Positions 35,618 to 45,296 of a DNA stretch of 64,000 nucleotides are shown in pieces; position 1 is the stretch's first letter, and each line of letters starts with the position of its first letter. The notes beneath the pieces are model-generated. The model did no database searches. It was not told the origin of the DNA and was given only the letters and a program-made list of their open reading frames with translations. The DNA comes from Archangium sp. (GTDB taxonomy: Bacteria; Myxococcota; Myxococcia; Myxococcales; Myxococcaceae), in contig JALHMW010000008.1 in the NCBI GenBank assembly GCA_022843845.1, positions 124,001 through 188,000 of the forward strand. The letters run 5' to 3'. The translations under genes and the position numbers were made by a program.

Positions 35618-36652
35618 TCACTGCTGCGGCGTGGGCAGTCCGGCGTCGGCGAGGCGAACGAAGGTCTGCGCCAGCACGTAGAGCGCGAACGCGGCGTCGT
35701 CGATGCGGGTGGCCCCTGCCGCGGCCCGGCGCTCGAGATCGAGCACATCACGGCCGTCGAGCCCGAGCAGGAAGGCCTGCGACCCACGCTCGGTGCCTCC
35801 AGCGAACGAGAGCCCTCGAGACACGGCCTCGGAGCACGCGCGCACGCAGCCGTCGTAGTCGCCCGTGGCGAAGCACACCTCGGCGGCGCGCGCAGGGTCG
35901 ATCAGCACCGCTGGCGCGAGCGTCGCGACCGGCCCCATCGGCGGGAGCACGGCCTTCGCTGGCGCCGGCCGCTCGTTGAGCTGCTCGCGAATCTTCGCTT
36001 CCAACCCACGCTCTTCGGGTGAGTCGAGCTTCGGCAGCTCACGCTTGGGCCTGGGCGAGGGCACCACCTTGCGCGCGCGCAGGTCTCGAATGACCAGCCG
36101 CACCAACTCCTTCATCGCGTCGAGCACGCCTTCGCCGCTGGTCGCGCAGGTCTCGAACTCGGGCACCCCACGACCGTTCACCGCCGCCCGCATCGCGTCG
36201 AGGGTGCTCGCGTTCGGCAGGTCGCGCTTGTTGTACTGAATGACGAGCGGGAACCCGTCGAGGCGAATGCCCTGCTCGGCGAGGTTCTCTTCGAGGTTGG
36301 CCATCGACTCGCGGTTGGAGTCGTCAGCGCCCGGGTTCGAGTCGGCGACGAAGATCACGCCGTCGGCGCCCTGCAGCACGAGCTTGCGGGTGGCGTTGTA
36401 GAAGACCTGGCCGGGCACCGTGTAGAGCGCGAGCCGCAGCGCGTAGTCGGCCACCTTCTCGACGCGCACGGGCAGGAAGTCGAAGAACAGCGTTCGGTCG
36501 GCCTCGGTGGGCAACGACATCAGCTCGCCCCGCAGCGACGGCTTGATCGACTCGTAGATGCGCTTGAGCGACGTCGTCTTGCCCGAGAGCCCTGGACCGT
36601 AGAAGACGACCTTGGCCGCGATCTCTCGCGCCATCACGTTGACGGTACTCAT
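35618..36652 (-). CDS. MglA-like small Ras-family GTPase with C-terminal extension
   Basis: KVVFYGPGLSGKTTSLKRIYES, SLPTEADRTLFFDFLPV, YTVPGQVFYNATRKLVLQGADGVIFVADS, NKRDLPNAS; ~150 aa extra C-terminus. Confidence 0.85.
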   Translation of the reverse strand: MSTVNVMAREIAAKVVFYGPGLSGKTTSLKRIYESIKPSLRGELMSLPTEADRTLFFDFLPVRVEKVADYALRLALYTVPGQVFYNATRKLVLQGADGVIFVADSNPGADDSNRESMANLEENLAEQGIRLDGFPLVIQYNKRDLPNASTLDAMRAAVNGRGVPEFETCATSGEGVLDAMKELVRLVIRDLRARKVVPSPRPKRELPKLDSPEERGLEAKIREQLNERPAPAKAVLPPMGPVATLAPAVLIDPARAAEVCFATGDYDGCVRACSEAVSRGLSFAGGTERGSQAFLLGLDGRDVLDLERRAAAGATRIDDAAFALYVLAQTFVRLADAGLPTPQQ

Positions 36653-38139
36653 TGAGGCCTCCCGGCGCGCAGCGGGTCCTTCTTGTTGAGCAGCTTCTCG
36701 ATCGCCGCGACCGCTCGCTGCGCAGCCATCGCTTCACCTTCGAGCCCGAGCCCCGGCAACACCTGGCGGCTCGCGTTGAAGAAATGCGGCCACGGCGTCT
36801 TCGTCGTGAGCCCCGTCACGCCGAGCACCGAGGTCTCTGGCAAATCGAACGTGGGCCACGGCTCCGAGACGCCCGCCACCACGCGCGGCGAGTCCGTCCA
36901 CGGAGAAGAGGTGAGCGTCACGTGACGACGCGAGAACGGCAGCACGTCGCTCACCGCATCCCAGACCCGCGAGGTCAACGCCTGCACCGCCGGCTCGCCT
37001 GCCTGACGCAACGCCAGCGGCACCCGCACCGACATCGAGATCACCCGGTCTGCAGTGTCGTGGCCCTGCTTCTTCGCGACCGTCACGCTCAGGAGCACCG
37101 GCCCGAGCTCGGCATCCGTCGTCTCGATCAACGCGAGCTGGCCGAGCCCTCGGGGCAACGCCTTCTCGGGGAGCACGGCGTGGGTCGTGAAGAGCGCGCG
37201 CGAGGTTGGAGCGTTCGGCGAGAGCTTCTGAACCGGCGCCCGCTTCGCTTCGGGAATGAGCGGCGCCCAGGTCTGCAGATCGCACGCGGCGACGATCGCT
37301 CCACCCCGGTAGATTGTGTCGCTGCGGCGCAGGCGCACGCCGACCGCCTTCTTGCCGTCGAGCACCATCAGCTCGACCTGCTGCTCGGCGTCGATGACGT
37401 CCACCCCGAGCTCGCGGGCGCGATCGCTCAGCAGGGCGTGCAGGCCCTCCTGCCCACCGGGAAACGTGTGCGGCGTCGGGAACAAGCGGGCGAGCGAGCG
37501 GGCGCGGGTGAGCGGACCGTCGGCCGTCGCGGCGAAGCGCTCGAGCGATCGCAGCAGCGCCAGCTCTGGCGTCTTCGCTTCGAGTGACGTGTCGGCGTCG
37601 ACGCCCGGGAAGCGCGCGAGGTGCCGGCCCAGCTTCCACCGCGCGAACCAGCCGTCGGCCGGCAGGTCGGGGTGCGAGTGGAACAGGGGCTCGCTGACGG
37701 CGCCCGTCTTCGAGGCGGCGTCCATGGTCTCGAGGAGCACCTCGGCGTCCGCGTCTCCGAGCGCGCGAGAGAGCTCCTTCGATCGTGCACCCAGCTCGGC
37801 GTGCAGCTCGAACCGCTGGCGCGGGCGCAGCAACTGCAGCCCCGTCGCGTGTGAGAGGCGCTTGACCTGCGTCGACACGCCAAGCTCGACGAACAGGGCC
37901 TCGAGCGGCGCGATCTTCTCGAGCGTGCCAGTCAGGAAAGGCGCGTGCGTGAAGGTGAAGTCGCCATGCGAGTAGGGGCTCCCCAGCCCATCGTGCTCGA
38001 TGAGCAGCACCTGCAGGCCGCGCTTCGCCAACACCCCGGCCGCCAGCACACCACCGAGCTGACTCCCGAAGACGATCGCGTCGTACAGGTGACGGTTTGG
38101 CGTCGAGGGGCGCTTGTTGGGCGGCGCAGGCTGGCTCAC
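36649..38139 (-). CDS. FAD-dependent oxidoreductase, phytoene-desaturase-like
   Basis: YDAIVFGSQLGGVLAAGVLAKRGLQVLLIEHDGLG dinucleotide-binding fold; TFPGGQEGLHALLSDRARELGVDVI. Confidence 0.7.
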   Translation of the reverse strand: MSQPAPPNKRPSTPNRHLYDAIVFGSQLGGVLAAGVLAKRGLQVLLIEHDGLGSPYSHGDFTFTHAPFLTGTLEKIAPLEALFVELGVSTQVKRLSHATGLQLLRPRQRFELHAELGARSKELSRALGDADAEVLLETMDAASKTGAVSEPLFHSHPDLPADGWFARWKLGRHLARFPGVDADTSLEAKTPELALLRSLERFAATADGPLTRARSLARLFPTPHTFPGGQEGLHALLSDRARELGVDVIDAEQQVELMVLDGKKAVGVRLRRSDTIYRGGAIVAACDLQTWAPLIPEAKRAPVQKLSPNAPTSRALFTTHAVLPEKALPRGLGQLALIETTDAELGPVLLSVTVAKKQGHDTADRVISMSVRVPLALRQAGEPAVQALTSRVWDAVSDVLPFSRRHVTLTSSPWTDSPRVVAGVSEPWPTFDLPETSVLGVTGLTTKTPWPHFFNASRQVLPGLGLEGEAMAAQRAVAAIEKLLNKKDPLRAGRPQ

Positions 38140-38750
38140 GCGATCACTCCGGGCCGCTTCACGCGCCGGCCTTCGACGCTGATCGTGCCGAGGGCGATCT
38201 CGCGGACGATGGCGGGAAAGAGCCGGTGCTCTTCCTTCTGAATGCGGGCGCCGAGGGAGGCCTCGTCGTCGTCCGGCAGAACGGGGACCGCGGCCTGCGC
38301 GATGATCGGCCCGGTGTCAGTGCCCTCGTCGACGAAGTGCACCGTGCAGCCCGAGATCGCCACGCCGTACGCGAGCGCCTGTCGTGGCGCGTGCAGGCCG
38401 GGAAACGCCGGGAGCAGGGCAGGGTGCACGTTCACCACGCGCCCAGGAAAACGAGAGAGCAGCGCCGGCGTGACCAGCCGCATGTAGCCGGCGAGGACCA
38501 CCAGCTCGACGCCACGCTCCCCGAGCTCTTTGGCGAGCTGGGCGTCGAACGCTTCACGAGAGGAGAACGTCTTGTGGTCGATCGCGACGGCTTCGACGCC
38601 GGCCTTCGCCGCCCGCTCGAGCACCTTCGCGCCGGGCACGTTGCAGATGAGACACGTCACGCGCGCTGGCGAGCCTTCGCGGTGCAGCGCGTCGACCAGC
38701 GCCTGAAAGTTCGAGCCGCTGCCCGAGGCCAGCACGCCGACACGCATCAC
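38136..38750 (-). CDS. purN: Phosphoribosylglycinamide formyltransferase
   Basis: [69 protein letters not shown]. Confidence 0.97.
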   Translation of the reverse strand: MMRVGVLASGSGSNFQALVDALHREGSPARVTCLICNVPGAKVLERAAKAGVEAVAIDHKTFSSREAFDAQLAKELGERGVELVVLAGYMRLVTPALLSRFPGRVVNVHPALLPAFPGLHAPRQALAYGVAISGCTVHFVDEGTDTGPIIAQAAVPVLPDDDEASLGARIQKEEHRLFPAIVREIALGTISVEGRRVKRPGVIA

Positions 38751-39796
38751 CTGACGATCGCCTCGGCTTCCTGTCCGGCGACGCCTGCCTCGATCACACC
38801 CACGTCCCAGGCCTCGAGGCCGCGCGCGCGCAGGAGCTCCAGCGACTTCGCGACGTCACCGGGCGCCACCACCACCGTCATGCCCAGGCCCATGTTGAAC
38901 GTGCTGTACATCTCGTCCCTGGCGACCGAGCCGAGCTGCTGGAGCACCGCGAAGATCGGCGGCCGCTTCCAGGCAGCTTCGTTCAACACCGCGCGCGTCC
39001 CGTCAGGCAGACAGCGGGGCACGTTGCCGGGCAGACCGCTCCCCGTGATGTGCGCGAGCCCTTTCACGGGGACCTGCGCCGTCAGCGCGAGAATGTCCTT
39101 CACGTAGATCTTCGTCGGCGCGAGCAGCGCCTCGCCGAGCTGCAGGCCGTCGACCGAGTCGGTCAGCGCGAGCTTCCGGTCGGCGATGATCTTCCGCGCG
39201 AGCGAGTAGCCGTTGGAGTGCAGGCCCGACGAGGCGATGCCGATCACGCGATCGCCCGGGACGATCTTCGAGCCGTCGATGATGGTCGAGCGCTCGACGA
39301 TGCCCACGCAGAAGCCGGCGAGCTCGTACTCTCCGGCGCCGTAGAAGCCAGGCACCTCGGCCGTCTCACCACCCAGCAACGAACAGCCGGCCTGCTCGCA
39401 GCCCGTGACGATGCCGGCGATCACCTTCTCGGCCTGATCGACGTCGAGGCGCGAGGTGGCGAAGTAGTCGAGGAAGAAGAGCGGCTCGGCGCCGCAGGTG
39501 AGCACGTCGTTCACGCTCATCGCGACGAGATCGATGCCGACGGTGTCGTGCCGGCCCATCGAGAACGCGAGCTTGAGCTTGGTGCCCACGCCGTCGGTGC
39601 CGCTGACGAGCACGGGCTCTTTGTACTTGCCGGGAGGAATCGCGAAGAGCCCTCCGAAGCCGCCGACGCCGGAGAGCAGCTCAGGCCGCCTCGTGCGCGC
39701 GGCCATCGGCTTGATTCGTTCGACCAACGCATCGCCAGCGACGATGTCGACCCCGGCGTCTTTGTAGGAGGTGCCCACGCGCGGGCTTCTAGCCAT
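38747..39796 (-). CDS. purM: Phosphoribosylformylglycinamidine cyclo-ligase
   Basis: [71 protein letters not shown] overlap with purN. Confidence 0.97.
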   Translation of the reverse strand: MARSPRVGTSYKDAGVDIVAGDALVERIKPMAARTRRPELLSGVGGFGGLFAIPPGKYKEPVLVSGTDGVGTKLKLAFSMGRHDTVGIDLVAMSVNDVLTCGAEPLFFLDYFATSRLDVDQAEKVIAGIVTGCEQAGCSLLGGETAEVPGFYGAGEYELAGFCVGIVERSTIIDGSKIVPGDRVIGIASSGLHSNGYSLARKIIADRKLALTDSVDGLQLGEALLAPTKIYVKDILALTAQVPVKGLAHITGSGLPGNVPRCLPDGTRAVLNEAAWKRPPIFAVLQQLGSVARDEMYSTFNMGLGMTVVVAPGDVAKSLELLRARGLEAWDVGVIEAGVAGQEAEAIVR

Positions 39797-39842
39797 TTCT
39801 GCCCGGGGGAAACAGCGTGTCGTCGGCTATCGTGCGGCGCTC

Positions 39843-42161
39843 ATGGCCTGGCTCGCTCGTCGGCGGTTCGAAGTGCTCGCGCTGATCGTGGGCCTTCTCT
39901 CCGTGGCGCTGCACCTGGCGACCGCCGTTCCCCGCGTCGGTCTGGCGACGACGGACGCCACGCTCCTCGAGCGGGCTGTTCAGCTCGCCGAGGGTCGCCT
40001 GACCGATCTCAAGTTTCGCTTTCGTGGACCCGTGACGCCGCACCCCGACGTCGTGGTGGTCGCCATCGACGAGCGGAGCGTTCAGGCCTGGGGCCTCTGG
40101 CCGTGGTCGCGGCGCCACATGGCCGAAGCGTTCGAGCGCCTGGCCGATGCCGACGTGAAGGCCGTGGGAATGGACGTCACCTTCGCCGACGCACGCGACG
40201 ACGGTGAAGCCGCTGCGAACGATGCGCTCGCGAAGTTGACCGCCGCTGGCGACACGCTCACGCCGGCGCTCGCCGCGTGGAGGACGAGCCTCGAGGCATC
40301 GGTGACAGACACTGCCGACGCCGCGCTGGAGAAGTCGCTTCGTCGGCTCGGTCTGAAGATGGTGCAGGGCTTCATTCCCATCGAAGACGTGACGAGCTCC
40401 GACTTCACGCCTGCGCAGTTGGCCCGCTTCAACGAGCAGATCGAGCCGATCGTCATTCGCACCGTGTCGAAGTCGCAGGGCGTCTCCTACGAGCTCAACC
40501 TCGAGAAGGTGCTGCTGTGGACGGCGGAGACGGGCCAGATGCCGCTCGAGCGCTTCATGGCGACAGGCTCCAGCTATGGGCACTTCGCGATGGTCCCTGA
40601 TCTGGACGGCACGATTCGCCGGTCTGCGATCTGGGCGAGCCTGCGCGGGCCGAAGGGCCTCGTGCCGTCGATGGCGCTCCAGACCGCGGCGATCGGGCTC
40701 GGTGGAACGCTCCGGCCGATCGTCGCCAGCGGCCGCGTCATCGGTGCCGAGATCGTGGGGCCGTCACCGCGCACGATTCCGCTCGATGAGATGGCGCCCT
40801 TCACCCAGATTGATCACCCCGGGCCGGCGAAGATCTTCCCCACGTACTCCATCGCCGACGTCGCGTCGGGCAAGGTCGGCAAGGCAGAGCTCGCCGGCAA
40901 GGTCGTGCTGATCGGCGTCACCATCGTCGGCAGCTCAGGCGATCAACGCGTCACGCCCTTCAAGGAGCTCGAGCCGGGCGTGTTCACCCACGCGTCGATG
41001 GTCTCGAACATCCTCTCCAACCACTTCCTGGTGCGGCCCTGGGCGCTCGTGATGCTCGAGGCTGCGCTGATGGTGCTGCTCGCGCTCGCGCTCGGCTTCG
41101 TCATTCCGCGAGTCCGCTTCGCGCTCAAGGCGACGCTGATCGCGGCGGCCACCCTCGGGTGGGTCGTGGTGTCGTACGCCGCGTTTCTCCGCGGCACGCA
41201 GATCTCGATCGCAGTGCCGGTCATCGGGCTGATCGTCACCTCGTTCGGCGTCATCTTCCTCGGCTACCTCTCGGTCGATCGCGAGAAGCTCAAGATGAAG
41301 TCCACCTTCAGCCGCTACCTCGGTGAAGACGTCATCGAGATCGCCATCGAGAACCCCGAGCGCCTCAACAAGGGCGAGAAGCGCGACATGACGGTGCTGT
41401 TCTCCGACATTCGCGGCTTCACCACGCTCTCGGAGCGCATGTCGCCCGAAGCGCTCGCGTCGTTCATGAAGGAGTACCTCTCTCCGATGACGGCCATCGT
41501 CTTCGAAGAGAAGGGCACCCTCGACAAGTACATCGGCGACGCGCTGATGGCGTTCTGGAACGCGCCGCTCGATCAGCCCGATCACGCGCTGCGGGCCTGC
41601 CGCGCGGCCGTGAAGATGCTCGAGAAGCTCGACGCGCTGAAGAAGACCTGGCGTGAGAACGGGCTACCCGAGCTCGAGATCGGCATCGGCGTGAACAGCG
41701 GGCCGATGGTCGTCGGCAACATGGGCTCCGACGTGCGCGTCGACTACACCGTGCTGGGTGACGCGGTGAACCTCGGCAGCCGCCTCGAGGGCACCAACAA
41801 GGAATACGACACCCGCATCATCATCTCGGAGTCCACCTGGCAGCAGGTGAAGGACGAGCTGGTCTGCCGCCGCCTGGGCGCCGTTCGGGTGAAGGGCAAA
41901 CGTCTGCCGGTCGGCATCTACGAGCTGCGCGGCATCGGGAAACCGTCAGCGAGCGAGGCGCCGATCATCGCGCGCTTCGAAGAGGCCCTCGCGCTGTTCT
42001 CGACCCAGAAGTTCGAGGCCGCAGGCGTGAAGTTCCGTGAAGTGCTGGTCGCCTGGCCGTCCGACATGACGACCCGCCGGTACCTCGCGCAGCTCGAGAC
42101 CTTCAAGGCGCAACCTCCGCCCACCGACTGGGACGGTGTGGCCTCGATGACGACCAAGTGA
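39843..42161 (+). CDS. CHASE2-domain class III adenylate/guanylate cyclase
   Basis: N-terminal CHASE2 (HPDVVVVAIDERSVQAWGLWPWSRRHMAEAFERL), three TMs, cyclase domain DMTVLFSDIRGFTTLSERMSP...DKYIGDALMAFWNAP...VDYTVLGDAVNLGSRLEG. Confidence 0.93.
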   Translation: MAWLARRRFEVLALIVGLLSVALHLATAVPRVGLATTDATLLERAVQLAEGRLTDLKFRFRGPVTPHPDVVVVAIDERSVQAWGLWPWSRRHMAEAFERLADADVKAVGMDVTFADARDDGEAAANDALAKLTAAGDTLTPALAAWRTSLEASVTDTADAALEKSLRRLGLKMVQGFIPIEDVTSSDFTPAQLARFNEQIEPIVIRTVSKSQGVSYELNLEKVLLWTAETGQMPLERFMATGSSYGHFAMVPDLDGTIRRSAIWASLRGPKGLVPSMALQTAAIGLGGTLRPIVASGRVIGAEIVGPSPRTIPLDEMAPFTQIDHPGPAKIFPTYSIADVASGKVGKAELAGKVVLIGVTIVGSSGDQRVTPFKELEPGVFTHASMVSNILSNHFLVRPWALVMLEAALMVLLALALGFVIPRVRFALKATLIAAATLGWVVVSYAAFLRGTQISIAVPVIGLIVTSFGVIFLGYLSVDREKLKMKSTFSRYLGEDVIEIAIENPERLNKGEKRDMTVLFSDIRGFTTLSERMSPEALASFMKEYLSPMTAIVFEEKGTLDKYIGDALMAFWNAPLDQPDHALRACRAAVKMLEKLDALKKTWRENGLPELEIGIGVNSGPMVVGNMGSDVRVDYTVLGDAVNLGSRLEGTNKEYDTRIIISESTWQQVKDELVCRRLGAVRVKGKRLPVGIYELRGIGKPSASEAPIIARFEEALALFSTQKFEAAGVKFREVLVAWPSDMTTRRYLAQLETFKAQPPPTDWDGVASMTTK

Positions 42162-42219
42162 TGAGTCTCTTTAAGAAATTGACCCTGTGGGGTTTGTCGG
42201 CAAGTCTGACGATCGATTC

Positions 42220-42870
42220 ATGAGCGCCGAAGAAGCCCTTTTCCAGCGGTTCGGTAAGGAAATCCCCGTCGGGACCGTTCTGGTCCGCGAGGGAGAGCCC
42301 GGCAAAGAGATGTACGTCATTCAGTCGGGCAAGGTGCGGATCTCGAAGAAGGTGCGCGAGGTCGAGAAGGTGCTGGCGGTGCTCGGGCCCGGCGAGTTCT
42401 TCGGTGAGATGGCGATCATCTCGAACAAGCCGCGCAACGCCTCGGCCACCGTCGAAGAAGCGGCCCGGCTGCTCGTCATCGACCCCAAGACGTTCGAGGC
42501 GATGATCCGCGGCAACAGCGAGATTGCCGTTCGCATGATCAAGAAGCTCGCCGAGCGGCTGTCCGACGCCGACGCGCAGATCGAGACGCTCCTCCTGTCT
42601 GATCCGAACAGCCGCGTCGTGCAGCACATCCTCCACCTCTGCCAGCTGCGCGGTCGCCCGCTCGAAGAGGGCATCGAGATCGACTTTCCCATTCGTGACC
42701 TGCCGCGTGAGCTCGCGGTCGGAGAGCCTGCCATTCGCTACCTGTGCCACCGCCTCGAGAAGTCGGGGCTCATCGAGCTGCAGGGCGATCGCGTGACGGT
42801 TCGCGACACCGCGCGGCTCTTCGACTTTCTGCGCTTCCTCGAAGCCAAGCAGAAGTTCGGGGACCTCTGA
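42220..42870 (+). CDS. Cyclic nucleotide-binding (Crp/Fnr-like) protein
   Basis: GTVLVREGEPGKEMYVIQSGKVRISK...VLGPGEFFGEMAIISNKPRNASATVEEA; C-terminal winged-helix-like PAIRYLCHRLEKSGLIELQGDRVTV. Confidence 0.85.
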   Translation: MSAEEALFQRFGKEIPVGTVLVREGEPGKEMYVIQSGKVRISKKVREVEKVLAVLGPGEFFGEMAIISNKPRNASATVEEAARLLVIDPKTFEAMIRGNSEIAVRMIKKLAERLSDADAQIETLLLSDPNSRVVQHILHLCQLRGRPLEEGIEIDFPIRDLPRELAVGEPAIRYLCHRLEKSGLIELQGDRVTVRDTARLFDFLRFLEAKQKFGDL

Positions 42871-42871
42871 C

Positions 42872-43627
42872 GTGCAGTTGACGGTGTTGGGCCCTCACGG
42901 GGGAGAGCTGCCCGGGTGCCGGAGCACCTGCTTCCTGGTAGACGGCGTGCTGGCGCTCGACGCGGGCGCGCTCACCTCGACGCTGCCGCTCGACGAGCTC
43001 GTGAAGATCGACGACGTGCTGCTCACCCACTCGCACTTCGATCACATCAAGGATCTGCCGCTGCTCGCCGACGTGCTGGTAGGTCGCCGCGACAAGCCCG
43101 TCACCATCTGGGCCAACACCGAGTGCATCGAGACGCTGCGCGAGAACCTCTTCAACAACGTGCTGTGGCCCGACTTCACGCGTATTCCGACGAAGAAGGC
43201 GCCCGTCTACAGGCTCAAGGCCTTCAAGAGCGGCGCGTCGTTCAAGATCGGCAAGTACCAGGTGAAGTCGGTGCCCGTGACGCACCCCGTGGAGTCGTGC
43301 GGCTTCGTGATCAACGACGGGCACTCGTCGCTCGCGATGTCCGGCGACACCGGGCCCACCGAGAAGCTCTGGAAGCTGCTCAACCGCATCGACGATCTCA
43401 AGGTGCTGCTCCTCGAGACCAGCTTCCCGAACGCGCTCCAGGCGCTCGCCGACATTTCGGGCCACTTCACGCCGCAGACCATGTTGGCCGAGCTCGAGAA
43501 GTTCGATCGCCGCGACTGCGAGGTGCTGCTGTACCACCTCAAGCCGGCCTTCGTGGACGTGCTCAAGCGCGAGGTGAAGCACATGCCCGTGCACGTCTGC
43601 GAAGAGGGCGAACAGTTCACGTTCTGA
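42872..43627 (+). CDS. Metallo-beta-lactamase-fold hydrolase, probable 3',5'-cyclic-nucleotide phosphodiesterase
   Basis: GTG start; VLLTHSHFDHIKDLPLLADVL; SGDTGPTEKLWKLL; class II PDE-like layout; adjacent to cyclase and cNMP-binding gene. Confidence 0.75.
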   Translation: MQLTVLGPHGGELPGCRSTCFLVDGVLALDAGALTSTLPLDELVKIDDVLLTHSHFDHIKDLPLLADVLVGRRDKPVTIWANTECIETLRENLFNNVLWPDFTRIPTKKAPVYRLKAFKSGASFKIGKYQVKSVPVTHPVESCGFVINDGHSSLAMSGDTGPTEKLWKLLNRIDDLKVLLLETSFPNALQALADISGHFTPQTMLAELEKFDRRDCEVLLYHLKPAFVDVLKREVKHMPVHVCEEGEQFTF

Positions 43628-44248
43628 TCAGCGCCGCTTCAGCAACCGGGACTTCAGCGCACCGACGAGCATGTCGATGGCGATGTCGTTGTTTCCGCCG
43701 TGCGGCACCACGATGTCGGCCCACCGCTTCGACGGCTCGATGAAGGCCATGTGCATCGGGCGCACGTGCCGGAAGTACTGGCTGACGACGTGATCGAAGT
43801 CGCGGCCGCGCTCCTTGATGTCGCGGGTGAGCCTGCGAATGATGCGCACGTCGTCTTCCGTCTCCACGAAGATGCGCACGTCGAGCTCTTTGCGCAGCCC
43901 CTCCATGTGGAGCACCAGAATGCCCTCGATGAGGATCAGCTCGGCCGGGTGCACCGTCGTGGTGCGCGTGGTGCGCGTCGACTCGACGTAGTCGTAGACG
44001 GGCTTCTCGACCGCGCCGCCGGCCTTCAGGGCCTTCAGGTGGGTGACGAGCAGCTCGGTGTCGAACGCGTCGGGGTGATCGAAGTTCACCTCGCGCCGCT
44101 CCTCGTGGGTGAGGTGCCCGAGGTCGCGGTAGTACGAGTCTTGATCGATGAACGAGACGCCCTGGTTCTCCAACGCCTCATGCACCTTGCGCGCGACCGT
44201 CGTCTTCCCCGACGCGGTGCCGCCTGCGATTCCCACCACGAGCGCCAT
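43628..44248 (-). CDS. udk: Uridine kinase
   Basis: MALVVGIAGGTASGKTTVARKV; DQDSYYRDL; NFDHPDAFDTELL; ILIEGILVLH. Confidence 0.92.
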   Translation of the reverse strand: MALVVGIAGGTASGKTTVARKVHEALENQGVSFIDQDSYYRDLGHLTHEERREVNFDHPDAFDTELLVTHLKALKAGGAVEKPVYDYVESTRTTRTTTVHPAELILIEGILVLHMEGLRKELDVRIFVETEDDVRIIRRLTRDIKERGRDFDHVVSQYFRHVRPMHMAFIEPSKRWADIVVPHGGNNDIAIDMLVGALKSRLLKRR

Positions 44249-44366
44249 GAGGCAGGCGTCTACCACTGCAGGCAGGTCCTCCGAAGCGTCGACGACGAGG
44301 CGCCGCTTGTGGTGAACGGTCGCACCGCCTAGAACGCCTCATCTTTCGCAAGGAGCCGTTGCTCGC

Positions 44367-45293
44367 ATGAAGCGTTATTTCGGCATCATCGTCGCCGTCG
44401 TCTTCGTCGCCGTCGGCATCGTCTTCACGATGCGCAAGTGGGAAGACAAGTCGACTGAGACCAAACGTGAAGCGAGCGCCGCGAAGCTGCGCGCCGAGTA
44501 CCTCGAGCGCGTCTCGTGGATTCGCTCCATTCCCGAGCAGAAGGCCTACACCAGCGAGGTCGGCACCTTCCTGCGCTGGTACTTCAAGGGCGTGAACGAG
44601 CACGTCAACGAGTTCCGGCTCAACCGCAACTTCGATGACTACCTCGTCGAGCTCGACGAGAAGGGCGGCCGCAAGACGTCCGAGTACGAGTCGCCGACGA
44701 AGGACCGCTCGAGCGAGAAGAGGGCGGCCTACGACTCGACCCGCAAGCTCTTCGACACCTTCAAGGACGGCAGCTACTCGCCCTGGTGGACGAGCACGAG
44801 CAACGGCATTCGCCTCGACATCGTCTCGGCCGACTCTCGTGGCGATCAGATCCACATGCCCGTCGTGGCCTGGGGCCTGCCGCGCGAGGAGCGCATCGAC
44901 GACAAGAAGATCCGCCGCGTCGTCACCAACGGCAACTTCAAGTTCAACTGGAAGCTGTTCGACGAGAAGGGGAAGCTGATCGCCGAGATCCCCGGCGAAG
45001 GCGGCCCGAACGATCGCGTCGACTGGCCCGAGCGCTACATCAAGTTCTTCCCGCCGATGGTCGTCTTCGGCACCTACGACATCGACAAGCTCCCGCCCGA
45101 GGCAAAGACGGCCGAGATCTCGTGGACCATCTCGGCGCGCAGCCCGTCCGGTGGCGACATCATGGCCAACTACCTGTGGAAGGGTGAAATCCCCGCCGAC
45201 TGGAAGCTGGCCGCCGGCGAGACGTGGAAGGGCGCGCAGGAGTCGATTCGCCCCGAAGAAGAGATCGACCCGAGCAAGCAGGCGAAGAAGTAG
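44367..45293 (+). CDS. Conserved hypothetical membrane-anchored protein
   Basis: N-terminal TM MKRYFGIIVAVVFVAVGIVF; long soluble domain, no recognised motif. Confidence 0.6.
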   Translation: MKRYFGIIVAVVFVAVGIVFTMRKWEDKSTETKREASAAKLRAEYLERVSWIRSIPEQKAYTSEVGTFLRWYFKGVNEHVNEFRLNRNFDDYLVELDEKGGRKTSEYESPTKDRSSEKRAAYDSTRKLFDTFKDGSYSPWWTSTSNGIRLDIVSADSRGDQIHMPVVAWGLPREERIDDKKIRRVVTNGNFKFNWKLFDEKGKLIAEIPGEGGPNDRVDWPERYIKFFPPMVVFGTYDIDKLPPEAKTAEISWTISARSPSGGDIMANYLWKGEIPADWKLAAGETWKGAQESIRPEEEIDPSKQAKK

Positions 45294-45296
45294 TCG

